A stretch of DNA of 64,000 nt from Asaia platycodi JCM 25414. GTDB taxonomy: Bacteria; Pseudomonadota; Alphaproteobacteria; Acetobacterales; Acetobacteraceae. Positions 1 through 10,226 of the stretch are shown one piece after another. The notes under the pieces were generated by a model. The model was given only the letters and a program-made list of their open reading frames with translations, was not told the origin of the DNA and did no database searches. The DNA lies in contig NZ_BAKW01000005.1 in assembly GCF_000614545.1 (NCBI RefSeq), positions 62,001-126,000 on the forward strand, in the 5' to 3' direction. Both the position numbers and the translations under genes were made by a program. Each line of letters begins with the position of its first letter. Positions within the stretch are counted from its first letter, which is position 1.

Positions 1-46
1 AATGGCATTCAGGAGGTCGTCGGTTCGATTCCGATTGGCTCCACCA
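1..46 (+). tRNA. tRNA-Ala(GGC), 3' half only
   Basis: The window opens inside a tRNA gene. The anticodon loop reads AT-GGC-AT, giving anticodon GGC (alanine). It is followed by the variable region, a T-arm with GTCGG / TTCGATT / CCGAT, the acceptor strand TGGCTCC, discriminator A and an encoded CCA ending at 46. The layout matches the bacterial tRNA-Ala(GGC) type. The 5' half lies outside the window. Confidence 0.85.
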
Positions 47-57
47 TCATTCATCGA

Positions 58-100
58 AAAACAGAAGATTGCATCCTTTTTAAAAGGTCTTTCTGTTTTA
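58..100 (+). terminator. Rho-independent-like terminator after tRNA-Ala
   Basis: Nested inverted repeats: AAAACAGAA (58-66) pairs with TTCTGTTTT (91-99), and CCTTTT (75-80) with AAAAGG (82-87). A T-rich tail follows. It sits 12 bases past the tRNA CCA end, so it most likely ends that transcript. Confidence 0.6.
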
Positions 101-260
101 TTTCGGCTGAAATCCCCCATTTTTCCAGAAAATCGATGTTTTACTGCCTTGCTTTATACAGGGTGTGCAAGACTTGCACGGGGCTCTTGTGTTGAGGGCT
201 TCTGCTGCTGACTGCCAGTGCATCATTGTCGCGTTATCACAACGGGAAGACGCCTTCTGA

Positions 261-285
261 GATATTGGTTGATATATAAACCATT
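261..285 (+). promoter_or_regulatory. Palindrome TGGTTGATATATAAACCA, candidate MarR operator/promoter
   Basis: An 18-base imperfect palindrome (266-283) with an ATATAT core lies about 50 bases before the ytcA start. Its size, AT-rich centre and position suit a MarR-type operator overlapping a -10 box. The last gene of the operon encodes a MarR regulator, so autoregulation is plausible. This is inferred from sequence symmetry and context only. Confidence 0.4.
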
Positions 286-333
286 TTGGTGTTCTTTCAT
301 CGGGTACAGAAAACGACATCAGATGACAGAACA

Positions 334-627
334 ATGATCCTTTTGCGTTCCTCCCCCAGACGGGGGCTTTTCGCGCTTTGCCGCGTCGTGCCCTTGCCCG
401 CTATTGCGCTGAGCGGCTGCACGCGTGCGCCGTTACAGGATGTGCTGGGCTCGTTTTTTCCGTCCTGGATGCTCTGTGCGACGCTGGGCGCTGTGGCAGC
501 TGCGATGCTGCGTGCGGTGCTGGGCGTATTCAACTTGCAGCAGGCCGTGCCCGCGCCGATGCTGACCTATATCGCCTTCATGGTTGCCGTCACCTTTCTG
601 GTGTGGCTGGTTTTCTTCGGTCACTGA
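334..627 (+). CDS. ytcA: YtcA-family small membrane lipoprotein
   Basis: A protein of about 97 residues. From the ATG at 334 it has a basic N-terminus, a hydrophobic stretch and an ALSGC lipobox with the Cys near residue 29. A PSWMLC segment and a second hydrophobic helix near the C-terminus follow. This order (lipobox, PSW-x-x-C, terminal TM) matches my recollection of E. coli YtcA, whose gene also precedes mdtN. A start at 286 in the same frame is possible, but the 334 start gives a normal signal-peptide length. Function in the family is unknown; context implies an accessory part of the MdtNOP-type efflux system. Confidence 0.72.
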   Translation: MILLRSSPRRGLFALCRVVPLPAIALSGCTRAPLQDVLGSFFPSWMLCATLGAVAAAMLRAVLGVFNLQQAVPAPMLTYIAFMVAVTFLVWLVFFGH

Positions 628-741
628 GGCGATGTCCGGTCCTTCAGGATCGGACATTGATGTCAGTCCCCTGTTTAGCGAAAGCCTTTGTCCGGTCGGA
701 TATTATGAACTGATCGATCAAAGGTGTCAGGCGGTCCCTTC

Positions 742-1764
742 ATGAGTTCCCTTACCTCCCGTATCGGGGGCATCGCGCTCCTGGTTCTGTCTCTCGCTGC
801 CTGTGTTATTACCGGCTTCCTGGTGTTGCAGCGGCTTCATGAGCGCCCGAGAACCGAAGATGCCTATATTGCCGCCAATATCGTGCATCTGGCGCCTGAA
901 GTGAGCGGACGTATCGTGTCGATTGCCGTGCATGACAATGACAAGGTCAGGCGCGGTCAGGTGCTCTATGTGATCGACCCCGAGCCTTACACCTATCGGG
1001 TGCAACAGGCTCAGGCGCAGGTCGATGGTCTTCAGGCGCAGATCGACGTCCAGACCAGTCAGGTGAGTTCGCAGGTCTCCCATGCGGGAGCCGAGGCCAG
1101 CGCTGTTCAGAGCGCCCGTGCCCGTCTTGCCCTGGCGCATGCCACTCAGAACCGTCTGGCTCCACTCGAAAAACAGGGTTTCGTGACGCGTGAGGCGCTC
1201 GATCAGGCGCTTGCCGAGACGCGCAGCGCAGAGGCAGGCTTGCAGCAGGCCCTGCAATCGGCAGTGTCTGCGCATCAGGCGGTGCGAAGCGTGGCGCCTT
1301 TACGTGCCGATCTCGCTGCTGCCCAGGCCCAGCTTCGTGAAGCCGAACGCGATCTAAGGCTGACGACGGTGCGAGCACCCTGCGACGGCATCGTGACTGA
1401 TCTGAACGTTGCCTCAGGTGAGTATGCGTCGACAGGCAAGCCTGTCTTCACTCTGGTCGACAGTGAAACCTGGTGGGCCATCGCCAATTTTCGGGAAACC
1501 CAGCTCGTCGGGTTGATGGCCGGTCAGAGGGTCAAGGTCTACGCCATGGCCCAGCCAGGCAGACCGATCATGGGCACGCTTGAAAGCCTCAATGCCGGTG
1601 TCGTGCCCGATGAGGGGACCAGCGCGAATGGTCTGCCGAAAGTGCCGCGCACGCTCAACTGGGTGCGCATCGCCCAGCGCTTTCCGGTGCGCATCAGGCT
1701 CGACAACCCGCCGAGCGAGCTGATGCGTGTCGGAGCCACGGTCGTCGTGGTCGTCATGCGATGA
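742..1764 (+). CDS. mdtN: MdtN-like periplasmic adaptor (HlyD/EmrA family) of a tripartite efflux pump
   Basis: A 340-residue membrane-fusion protein. One N-terminal TM helix (about residues 9-27) is followed by a lipoyl half-motif (PEVSGRI), a long Ala/Gln-rich coiled-coil hairpin, the second lipoyl half (VRAPCDG) and a beta-barrel part with ANFRETQL. The C-terminal GLPKVPRTLNWVRIAQRFPV segment closely resembles E. coli MdtN as I remember it. It would link the inner-membrane MdtO-like protein to the outer-membrane MdtP-like protein. The stop overlaps the mdtO start by four bases (ATGA). ATG 742 is preferred over an in-frame GTG at 724, because the latter gives an odd leader before the TM helix. 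Confidence 0.85.
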   Translation: MSSLTSRIGGIALLVLSLAACVITGFLVLQRLHERPRTEDAYIAANIVHLAPEVSGRIVSIAVHDNDKVRRGQVLYVIDPEPYTYRVQQAQAQVDGLQAQIDVQTSQVSSQVSHAGAEASAVQSARARLALAHATQNRLAPLEKQGFVTREALDQALAETRSAEAGLQQALQSAVSAHQAVRSVAPLRADLAAAQAQLREAERDLRLTTVRAPCDGIVTDLNVASGEYASTGKPVFTLVDSETWWAIANFRETQLVGLMAGQRVKVYAMAQPGRPIMGTLESLNAGVVPDEGTSANGLPKVPRTLNWVRIAQRFPVRIRLDNPPSELMRVGATVVVVVMR

Positions 1765-3943
1765 CGGCAGTCCGGCAGGAGATGGCTGGGGCGATACGCC
1801 GCAAAAGGCGGAACGATCCGCCATCGACTTTTTCCTTTCTGAAAAAGGAAATGGCCCCTGTATCCGGCCGTGCCCGCAATACGGTGCTGCTGGTGGTGCA
1901 GGTAATCGTGACGATCATCATCGGTGAGACGTTTCGTGTGCCCGATCTGCCGGTGCTGGTCTTCATCTGCTTTTTTCTCTCCGGCAATGACGCGGCCTCG
2001 AATACGAGCACAGCGCTCGTAGGGGGCGCGGTTATCGTTGCAGGAACGGCGCTGACCATCCTGTTGATGATGGCAAGCCTTTCCGAGCCGGGGCTCAGGC
2101 TGCCTCTCATGCTGCTCATGACACTGGCGGCCGGGTTTCTCTCCCAGGCCATGACCATGGGGTCTCTCGCGAATATCCTGCTCTTCTGGATCGTTTACAT
2201 GTCCATGAGCGCGGATATGCTCGAGACGGTCGGGTATTCGCTCGACGGGTTTATCGGTAATACGACAGATAGCGCCGTGCCCGATGCAGCGTTCATGCCG
2301 CCCGAAGAGGCAATGCTGCATACGCTACTCTGGGTCGGCGCGGTGTTCATTATTGCGCTTGCGATCATCGCCATCGTCAATCGCCTCGCCGGGTACGATC
2401 CGCTGACCATGCTGCGAGACGGTCTGGCGCAGCGCTTCGAGGCGGTATCGCGTGCCTGCGAGACCGGGGCCACGCCTCGGACGGGCGAGATGGCGTCGAT
2501 CAGGGGCTTCGCGGAGCAGGGTGTAGCGTTGCTGCGTCAGTTTCACGATCTGAGCATGAAGATCCACCCCGAGATGTCGCGTCATCATGTCGGCCTGGCC
2601 ATGATCCGCAATACGGCCCGTCTGGTGATGATCGTGCTGGCCTGGAGCCAGCTCGGTCGGCCCGAAGGCTCGCGTTTTCTGCAGCGTATCGGACGGATCG
2701 TCGCGCAATGCGGCCATGTGTACAAGCACGGACGCGAGCGGGCACCTGCGATCGATTTCGATCAGGCCGAACTCGAAGCCCTGGCGGCCGAATTTCGCGA
2801 TGACCCGAAGCTCTATCCGCTGGCGATCGAGTTTATTCGTAGCCTGACGATCATTCACGGGCTTCTGATGCGCCCGGAGACGACAGCACCGAGTTTTGCT
2901 CCTGAAATCAGGGCGGCAGCGCAGGGGTTTTTCAAGCAGGACGCCTTCAGCAACCCGGCCTATCCACGTGCGGCTATACGTATCGCGCTCAGCGTTGTCA
3001 TTTGTTACGCGATCACACGTTTCACCTCCTGGCCGGGTATTCAGACCTGCGTGGTCACCTGCTTTCTGGTTTCGCTCGGCACAGTCGGTGATAGCGTGCA
3101 CAAGATGCTGCTGCGTGTGGTCGGTGCCATGATCGGGGCATTTTTCGGTATCGGGACGATCCTCGTTTTCATGCCATCGCTGACCGATTGTCTGGATCTC
3201 ATCCTGGTTGTCATCCCGTTGCGGCTTTTGCCGGCTGGATCAAAAGCGGTAGCGAGCGTATCTCCTACGCAGGTGTGCAGATCGCCATGGCCTATTTCAT
3301 GACCATATTGCAGGGCTACGGTCCCACGCTCGATATGGAGACGGCGCGTAACCGCGTGGTGGGAATCATCATCGGTAATGTCGTGGTTTACCTTATGGCC
3401 GCAGCGCTCTGGCCTGTCAGCGCGACCAACGTGGCCCGCAAGCATCTTGCGGGTGCTGTCAGGCAACTGGGCGATCTGATCGTGCTCCGCCGCGAGAGCC
3501 CCGAGGCTGCCGTCGATATCAGGCAGGAACGCGAGCGCGAGAAATTCAGTCGCTCTGTCGCGGCCACCCGCATGGCGTTGCGTAATGCCCCTTTCGAGGA
3601 AGAACGTCTGAGGGGCGAGGCATTCATCCCCGATATCACCCTGCCTCTGGTGAGTGACATCCAGATGCTTTCGATCCCCGTGGCTGTCATCTCCGATGCT
3701 CGTCGCGAGCCGGATGATGCGGCTCGCGACTATGTCGAGACCATGCGCCTGTGGCTCGACGAACTGGCGCAATGGCTTCATGACGGGCGTGACGGACTGG
3801 CTTTGCAGACCCGTCTGCCGCCTTTGCCCGTGATGGAATACGACGCCCAGCGCATGGTCTGGTTCGGCCTGCTTGATGAACGGCTGCGCCAGATCATCCA
3901 GATTTATGACCCCGATGCGCGTGGACAGGAAGGCACTGCCTGA
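1761..3943 (+). CDS. mdtO: MdtO-like FUSC-family inner-membrane efflux protein (one frameshift)
   Basis: About 727 residues once one frame change is allowed. Two clusters of TM helices (residues about 40-210 and 400-540) flank and precede soluble regions, as in the FUSC/aromatic-acid exporter family. The first frame runs to about 3215 and continues (..LVVI / PVAAFAGW..) in the -1 frame to the stop at 3941-3943. A missing base in the CCC run at 3215-3217 explains it. Lying between mdtN and mdtP with ATGA and TGATG overlaps, it is the presumed pump component exporting aromatic or xenobiotic compounds. Substrates cannot be read from sequence. Confidence 0.82.
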
Positions 3944-5504
3944 TGTCCCGCTCCGCTTCCCGGATTTTCCCGATGACCCGACCCGCTTTTTCACTTCTTC
4001 TGGTGGCGTCGCTGCTCTGTGGCTGTAACGACACGCGCGATCTTGCGCCGCAGAGCGCGGATCATGCCTGGCACCCGACAACCAGCACCGGTCTGGTTCT
4101 GCCGCCCGATATACGCAATCCGGTAGTCTCAGGCGGTATGTTGCCAGGTCAGGGATCTGCGCCTCACGCTGGCCCCGTCTTGCCTGAAGGCTCGGACCAT
4201 GGGCTTGCTCTGCCGCAGCTGATAGATCTGGCCGAGCGCAATAACCCGCGCACCCGCATCGCCTGGGAGTCTGCCAGACAGGCCGCGATCAATGTCGGCA
4301 TGTCGCGTGCGGCCATGCTGCCCCAACTGACCTTTTCGGCCATGGGCGGGTTTCAGCGCATGGCTTTGCCCCTGCCCAATTATCTGTCGAGCCGTGGTTA
4401 TCTGACCTCGAACGGGGCGGCAGCCTTCCCCAAGCTTGAGCTCGATTACCTGCTGCTCGATTTCGGGCGGACACGGGCGCAGATAAGAGAAGCGAAATTC
4501 CAGACACTGGCGGCCAATTTCGGTTTTTCGGCGGTGCATCAGCAACTGATCCTCGATGTGATCAGCGCCTATCACGCGCAGCAGGCGGCGCAGGCCATTG
4601 TCGTTGCCTCTCATCATGCCGTCGATAATATGGCTTTGCTGTTGCGGGCGGCGCAGTCGCGTCACGATCATGGCGAGGCAACGATTGTCGATGTTGCCAC
4701 GTCGCAGCGCAATCTGGCTCAGGCACGTTTCGATCTCGACAAGGCCATCGATGCCGAACATGGCGCGCGTCACGCTTTGCTTGAGGTGACCGGTTTGCCC
4801 GCCACGCTGGCTATGGCCATCGAGCCTGTTCCGGCACAGGCATTGCCGCATAGCGCGCCAGAGCAGATCAGGCAGCTCGTCAATCAGGCGCTCGCTTCGC
4901 GCCCCGACTTGCTGGCCGATATCGCCAAGCTGCGCGCGTCGGATGAGGCCGTTCTGGCGTCGAAAGCGGCGCTGCGACCGCAGATTTCCTTTGTCGGCAC
5001 AGCGTCGGGTTATCTCGGCGCGCTCAAGACCTATGGCACGGGGCGTTCGGCACCGGCTTCGGCCATCGCCCAGCCTGAGGCAGGCGCGTTTCTACAGCTA
5101 AGCTGGCCGATCTATCAGGGCGGGTTGCGCGCCAACGCCATTCATATGGCCGAATCCCGTCGTGATGCGGCAGAAGCGACCCTGCTCAAGGACCGGTTGA
5201 GTGTCGAGCGTCAGGTGCCGATAGTCAGGATGCGCTCGAAACGGCTCTGGCACAGGTCAAATCGGCGCAGGTGCTCAACGATGCCGCACAGACGGCCAAT
5301 GAAGGGGCAAGTCAGGCCTATGCTCATGGTGTCGGCACAATGACAGACGCCTCGACCGCAGCGGCAGCGCTTTTCGAAGCGCAGGCCTCGCTTGCTGTCA
5401 GTATTGCCCAGGCCTTTACCAAGGCAGCATCTCTGGCTCATGCGACAGGCCAGCTCGATCTGAGCAATAACGCACCGGACGATCTGTCAGGGTCAGCGCC
5501 ATGA
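3943..5504 (+). CDS. mdtP: MdtP-like outer-membrane efflux lipoprotein, TolC/NodT type (one frameshift)
   Basis: About 520 residues. It has a signal peptide with lipobox LLCGC, then two repeats of the outer-membrane efflux protein domain rich in Ala/Gln helices, including 'PQLTFSAMGGF' and 'RPQISFVGTASGY'. The frame changes near 5213-5220; the second part continues as DSQDALETALAQ and runs to the TGA at 5502-5504, so a single missing base is the simplest explanation. The start overlaps the mdtO stop (TGATG) and the stop overlaps the marR start. It forms the outer-membrane channel of the MdtNOP-like pump. Confidence 0.82.
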
Positions 5505-5953
5505 CGGCAGATACGGCCATGGCGCCGACGACGGGACGCATGATGGCTCTGATCGCCCGGCGGTGGCGGCAGATCCTCGATGCGCAACTCAGGCCCTATG
5601 ATCTGACCGATGCCACCTGGCAGCCTTTGCTGGAGCTGCAACGCCATGGCAGACCGATGCATCCCAAGGAAATTGCGGAAGCCCTGCTGCTCGATAAATC
5701 CTCAATGGTGCGTATCCTGCGTACGCTTGAGGAGAAGGGTTTTGTGATACGGACGCCGGACGAAACCGATCGCAGGGCTTTTTTTGTCACTTTGACAGAT
5801 GCGGGCGAAACCCGTCTTCAGGAGGTCATGCGTCTGTCGCGCGGAATCGAGCAGCGGGCGATCTCAGGCGTGGCAGCAGAAGACCTCGCCACCACGCAAC
5901 GTGTGCTCAAGGCGATCCATGACGAGATCCAGTCGGTGGAGACGCTCCCGTAA
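5501..5953 (+). CDS. MarR-family transcriptional regulator
   Basis: A 150-residue winged-helix protein. The DNA-binding part includes HPKEIAEALLLDKSSMVRILRTLEEKGFVIRTPDETDRRA, a typical MarR recognition helix and wing with the conserved D-x-R-R. Helices for dimerisation lie at both ends. It is the last gene of the ytcA-mdtNOP operon (4-base overlap with mdtP), so it probably represses the pump in response to a ligand, perhaps through the palindrome at 266-283. Confidence 0.85.
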   Translation: MTADTAMAPTTGRMMALIARRWRQILDAQLRPYDLTDATWQPLLELQRHGRPMHPKEIAEALLLDKSSMVRILRTLEEKGFVIRTPDETDRRAFFVTLTDAGETRLQEVMRLSRGIEQRAISGVAAEDLATTQRVLKAIHDEIQSVETLP

Positions 5954-5957
5954 AGGG

Positions 5958-7129
5958 CTATCTCTCGCTTTCGAGCACGGCCTTGAGGGCGGCGAGGGTC
6001 AGACGTACCTTGTGCAGCTCCGCATTATAGCCCATGGCGCCCAGACGCCAGATCTTGCCGACCAGCGGGCCGAAAGCCGTGCCGATCTCGATCTGGTATT
6101 CGTCGCGCATACGGCTGCGTACGCGTTCGCCATCGATCCCTTCGGGAATATATACGCCGGTCACATTGCTCATGCGATAGGCGTCCTGACCGTATAGCGT
6201 GAGGCCGAGGCCGCGCAGCCCTTCAGACATGGCCTTGCCTGCGGCGACATGGCGGGTGAAGCGATTTTCGAGCCCTTCTTCCAGCGCCAGACGGGCGCAT
6301 TCACGTGCTGCATAGAGCATCGAGGTCGCTTCGGTGTGATGGTTCAGGCGCTTTTCGGACCAGTAATCCATCACCATCGCCAGATCGAAATAATTCGAGC
6401 GGATGAACGGGCGTATGCCGTCGCTGATATCGTCGCGACGAATGCCGCTTTCGACCTTGCGTCGTGAGAAAATGAATTCGGCAGCCCTGTCGGAGACGGT
6501 TATGGGGGCGCTACCCGGCGGGCCACCCATGCATTTCTGAAGCCCGGCGGAAATCACATCGATTTCCCATTCATCGGTACGCACGGGCATGCCGCCCAAC
6601 GTTGCCGTGGCATCGACATAAGAGAGCGCACCGTATTTGTGGCACAGCGCACCAACGCCTTCGAGCGGCTGGGCTGTCGTCGTCGAGGTGTCGCCATGAA
6701 TGGCAGCGAAGACGGCGGGACGATGTTCGGCAAGTGCGGCTTCGATCTGCGCCAGCGTTGCAACCTGCCCCCATTCGAGATCGATCGTGGCAATGTCGGC
6801 ACCAAGGCGCTCGGCGATTTCACCCAGCAGCATACCGAACCGACCCGAGCGGATGAGCAGCACTTTTGCACCCGGCTCGATGAGCGAGGTGAGTGCGGCC
6901 TCGATCCCGGCGCGGGCCGAGCCGTCGATCAGGAAGGTCCAGCGATTTCTGGTCATGAAGACCTGACGATAGAGATCCATCGTCTGGTTCATGTATTCCG
7001 TCATCTCGGGGTCGAACTGGCCGAGCATGTCAGCGCCCATGGCGCGCAGCACACGCGGATGCACATTGATGGGCCCCGGCCCCATCAGCAGGCGCTGGGG
7101 GGATCGATCTCATCGTAGAAGTTGTTCAT
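5958..7129 (-). CDS. pucG: (S)-ureidoglycine-glyoxylate aminotransferase-like enzyme (one frameshift near start)
   Basis: A class V PLP-dependent aminotransferase of about 390 residues. It starts MNNFYDEID at ATG 7129 and then passes a six-G (+ strand) homopolymer at 7097-7102. One base is missing there, and the protein resumes as PPQRLLMGPGPINVHPRVL. DATATLGGMPV is typical of the fold, and SAGLQKCMGGPPG carries the PLP lysine. The PucG reaction transfers the amino group of ureidoglycine to glyoxylate in allantoin catabolism. The start overlaps the stop of the upstream allantoate amidohydrolase (ATGA), which supports this over an alanine- or serine-glyoxylate aminotransferase role. Confidence 0.8.
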
Positions 7130-8386
7130 CGTTCTTCTCCAACGCGCGTGATGAAACTGACCAGCGTACGATGCGCGGCCTCGACATCTTCATTGTCAAC
7201 GGCTTCTGCCGGGTTATGGCTGATACCGCCTTCACAGCGGATGAACAGCATGGTCATCGGTGCCAGATGGGCCATGATCATCGCATCATGACCGGCCTGA
7301 CTAAGCAGAAGCGGCGGTGTCTTGCCGGTGGTCTCGATAATGGCGTCACGCAAGGTCGCATTCAGTGCCTCGCTGCACAAAGCGCCTTGCAGGTCCTGCA
7401 CCTGCTCGACAGCAAGGGTGATGCCGCGTTTGCGGCTGATTGTCTCCAGCGTATCCAGGATCTGCCTTGCGGCGTCTTCTCGCACGCCCGGTGTGACCGC
7501 GCGAATATCGATGGTCATGACCACACGCCCCGGCACCACATTGGGTGCGCCATTCTCGACGGTCAGGAAGCCGACCGTCGTGACCAGATCGTCAGGTCCG
7601 ACAGCGCCAATGGATTCGATGGCAGTAATCGCCTCGGCTGCGGCCGCAAGCGCGTCGCGCCGCTCATGCATGGCCGTACCGGCATGGGCCGCCTGACCGT
7701 CCAGCGTGACGCGATAGCGATATTGCGACGCGATGCCCCGAACCAGACCCAGTGGCAGAGCGGCCCGTTCGAGATGCGGCGCCTGCTCGATATGCGCCTC
7801 GACATAAGCGAGCACATTGTCGCGCTTTGCAGTCCTGAAGCGTGTGGTCGAGAGGCCCCAATCGGCCAGGGCATCGTGCAGTGTGACGCCATCGCGATCG
7901 GTCACACTGTCATCGATCGTCTGGGTCAGACCCGCTGCCGAGCGCGACCCCATCATATACGTCGAAAAGCGCGATCCCTCCTCATCGCCGAAGCCGATCA
8001 CTTCGAGGGCGAAGGGGAAACGCTGGTTGTGACGGTGAAAATGCCCGACTGCTCGATGCCAAGCATGACGCCCAGCATCCCGTCATACGCCCGCCATCGC
8101 GCACGCTATCGACATGCGAACCGATGAGCAGGACCGGTGCATCAGGCGTCGTGCCTGCATAATGACCGATGATATTGCCCACTGCGTCTGTTTCGACGCT
8201 CATTCCGGCGTCGTCCATCCACTGGGCCAGACGCCCGAGCGTCGCCCTGTGGGCAGGGCTCAGATAGGGCCGAAACAGCCCGTCAGACTGATCGCTATAG
8301 GGGGATGCCCCGAGTTCGTCGCAACGGGCTTTGGCCCGCGCGCCACCAGCTTGGATTTCCGACGTCTCAATCATGTATACAAGCAT
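7126..8386 (-). CDS. allC: Allantoate amidohydrolase / M20 N-carbamoyl amidase (two frameshifts)
   Basis: An M20-family amidohydrolase of about 420 residues. Metal-ligand motifs are intact across frames: GSHVDSVRDGGRYDG, GFGDEEGSRF, SQAGHDAM and RCEGGISHNPAE. The reading frame changes twice, near 8083-8090 (between GGR and YDG) and near 8033-8046 (ATTTTCACC, a short T run). Both fit single-base losses. The family releases ammonia and CO2 from allantoate to give ureidoglycine, the substrate of the pucG product encoded downstream with a 4-base overlap. Start at ATG 8386; an in-frame ATG at 8374 is an alternative. A broader N-carbamoyl-amino-acid hydrolase activity cannot be excluded. Confidence 0.8.
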
Positions 8387-8498
8387 GTCTCATGCTTATG
8401 AGAAAAACAATCGAAAGCTGTCAGGGAATGAAAACTGCGGCACTGGCGCGAAGACGTGCTTCGGCCAGTGTCACGGTCGAGACGGCGAAGCGAGCCGG

Positions 8499-9416
8499 TC
8501 AGGCGCCCAGTTCGGCGTTGAGCTGTGGTAGAACCTCGAACAGGTCGCCGACGAGGCCGTAATCGGCCACGCTGAAGATCGGGGCTTCCGGGTCCATATT
8601 GATCGCCACAATCACGCGGCTGTCCTTCATACCGGCCAGATGCTGGATGGCACCCGAGAGGCCGACGGCAATATAGAGTTCAGGTGCCACGATCTTGCCG
8701 GTCTGGCCAACCTGCATTTCGTTCGGCGCGAACCCGGCATCGACGGCAGCGCGCGAGGCGCCGATAGCAGCGCCGAGCTTGTCGGCAACGGGTTCGAGCA
8801 GCTTGAAATTGGCGGCGTCTTTCAGACCGCGCCCACCCGAAATCACCACACGGGCGGATTCCAGCTCGGGGCGATCGGAATGGGTCAGCTCGATCCCGAC
8901 ATATTCAGCATCGGGCACTTCAACCGCCGCCGAGATCGCCTCGACAGGGGCGGGTGCAGCATCGCTTAGCTTGGCAGCATCGAAATTGGCATTGCGGATT
9001 GTCAGCACCTTGATGGCGTCGCGTGAGCGCACCGTCGAGAGCGCACTACCCGCATAGATCGGACGCACGAAGGTGTCGGCGCCGAGGATCTCGACAACTT
9101 CGGTGATCGGCTGCACGTCAAGCAGTCCGGCCACGCGGGGCAGCACATTCTTGCCATAGGCGGTCACGGCGGAAACGATGTGATCGTAATCCGAAGCGCG
9201 GTCGGCAATCAGCGCCGCAATGCTCTCGGCCAGATGCGGGGTGGAGTCAGCGTGAAGAACGCGGGTGATACCCTCGATCTTTGCCGCTTCCTGAGCCCCA
9301 TTGGCGCCAATCAGCAGGACATCTACAGCGCCGAAAGCGCGGGCGGCAGCAACGGCTGAAAGGCTGGCCTTCTTGATGGCGGCGCCTTCGGCTTCGATCA
9401 GAACCAGAGTCGTCAT
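8499..9416 (-). CDS. etfA: Electron transfer flavoprotein alpha subunit
   Basis: A 305-residue intact ETF alpha subunit. The N-terminal half is the ETF alpha/beta fold ([11 protein letters not shown]). The C-terminal FAD-binding half carries the signature region [19 protein letters not shown] followed by [17 protein letters not shown]. It pairs with EtfB (start 2 bases after the etfB stop) and passes electrons from acyl-CoA or similar dehydrogenases to ETF-ubiquinone oxidoreductase, encoded just upstream. Confidence 0.93.
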   Translation of the reverse strand: MTTLVLIEAEGAAIKKASLSAVAAARAFGAVDVLLIGANGAQEAAKIEGITRVLHADSTPHLAESIAALIADRASDYDHIVSAVTAYGKNVLPRVAGLLDVQPITEVVEILGADTFVRPIYAGSALSTVRSRDAIKVLTIRNANFDAAKLSDAAPAPVEAISAAVEVPDAEYVGIELTHSDRPELESARVVISGGRGLKDAANFKLLEPVADKLGAAIGASRAAVDAGFAPNEMQVGQTGKIVAPELYIAVGLSGAIQHLAGMKDSRVIVAINMDPEAPIFSVADYGLVGDLFEVLPQLNAELGA

Positions 9417-9418
9417 GC

Positions 9419-10168
9419 TCAGATCACCTTTGCTTCGTCACGCAGCTTGCCGACCAGTTCGGCAACGCTCGACACCTTGATGCCTGCCTGACGCACCGGC
9501 GGTTCGACCACACTCACCACTTCAAGGCGCGGGGCGATATCCACGCCCAGCGTATCGGCAGCAATGGTTTCGAGCGGTTTTTTCTTCGCCTTCATGATGT
9601 TGGGCATGGTGGCGTAGCGCGGCTCATTGAGGCGCAGATCGGTGGTGACGACCGCAGGCAGGGCCAGACGCACGGTTTCAAGACCGCCATCGGCCTCACG
9701 CACCACGGTGATACGGCCGTCTTCAACGGCAACCGAGCTGGCAAATGTGCCCTGCGGCCAGTTGAGGCGTGCTGCCAGAATCTGACCGGTTGCGTTCATG
9801 TCATCGTCGATGGCCTGCTTGCCCATGACGACCAGACCGGGGTTTTCACGATCAATGATCACCTTGAGCAGCTTGGCGACGGCCAGAGGTTCGAGATCGG
9901 CATCGGTCTGCACCAGAATGCCGCGATCGGCGCCCATGGCCATGGCCGTGCGCAGTACCGGCTGGGCTTCTGCCACGCCGATGGTCACGACCACGATTTC
10001 GGAGGCGGCGCCTTTTTCGCGAAGGCGCACGGCCTCTTCGACAGCAATTTCATCGAAGGGATTCATCGACATCTTCACGCCCTGCGTGTCGACGCCGCTG
10101 TTATCGGCCTTCACGCGGGGCTTGATGTTGTAATCAACCACCCGCTTGACCGGGACCACTATCTTCAT
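9419..10168 (-). CDS. etfB: Electron transfer flavoprotein beta subunit
   Basis: A 249-residue intact ETF beta subunit starting [16 protein letters not shown]. The ATG at 10168 is preceded by GAGGAACAG, a good ribosome-binding site. The ETF-beta signature is [20 protein letters not shown], and an AMP-binding region lies in the centre. An in-frame start at 10207 would add 13 atypical residues. It is cotranscribed with etfA (2-base gap) and lies about 60 bases after the ETF-QO gene. Confidence 0.93.
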   Translation of the reverse strand: MKIVVPVKRVVDYNIKPRVKADNSGVDTQGVKMSMNPFDEIAVEEAVRLREKGAASEIVVVTIGVAEAQPVLRTAMAMGADRGILVQTDADLEPLAVAKLLKVIIDRENPGLVVMGKQAIDDDMNATGQILAARLNWPQGTFASSVAVEDGRITVVREADGGLETVRLALPAVVTTDLRLNEPRYATMPNIMKAKKKPLETIAADTLGVDIAPRLEVVSVVEPPVRQAGIKVSSVAELVGKLRDEAKVI

Positions 10169-10226
10169 CTGTTCCTCGCCGATCCTGGAAATCTCGACTG
10201 GGTTCATACCCTATTGCGACTCAAAA

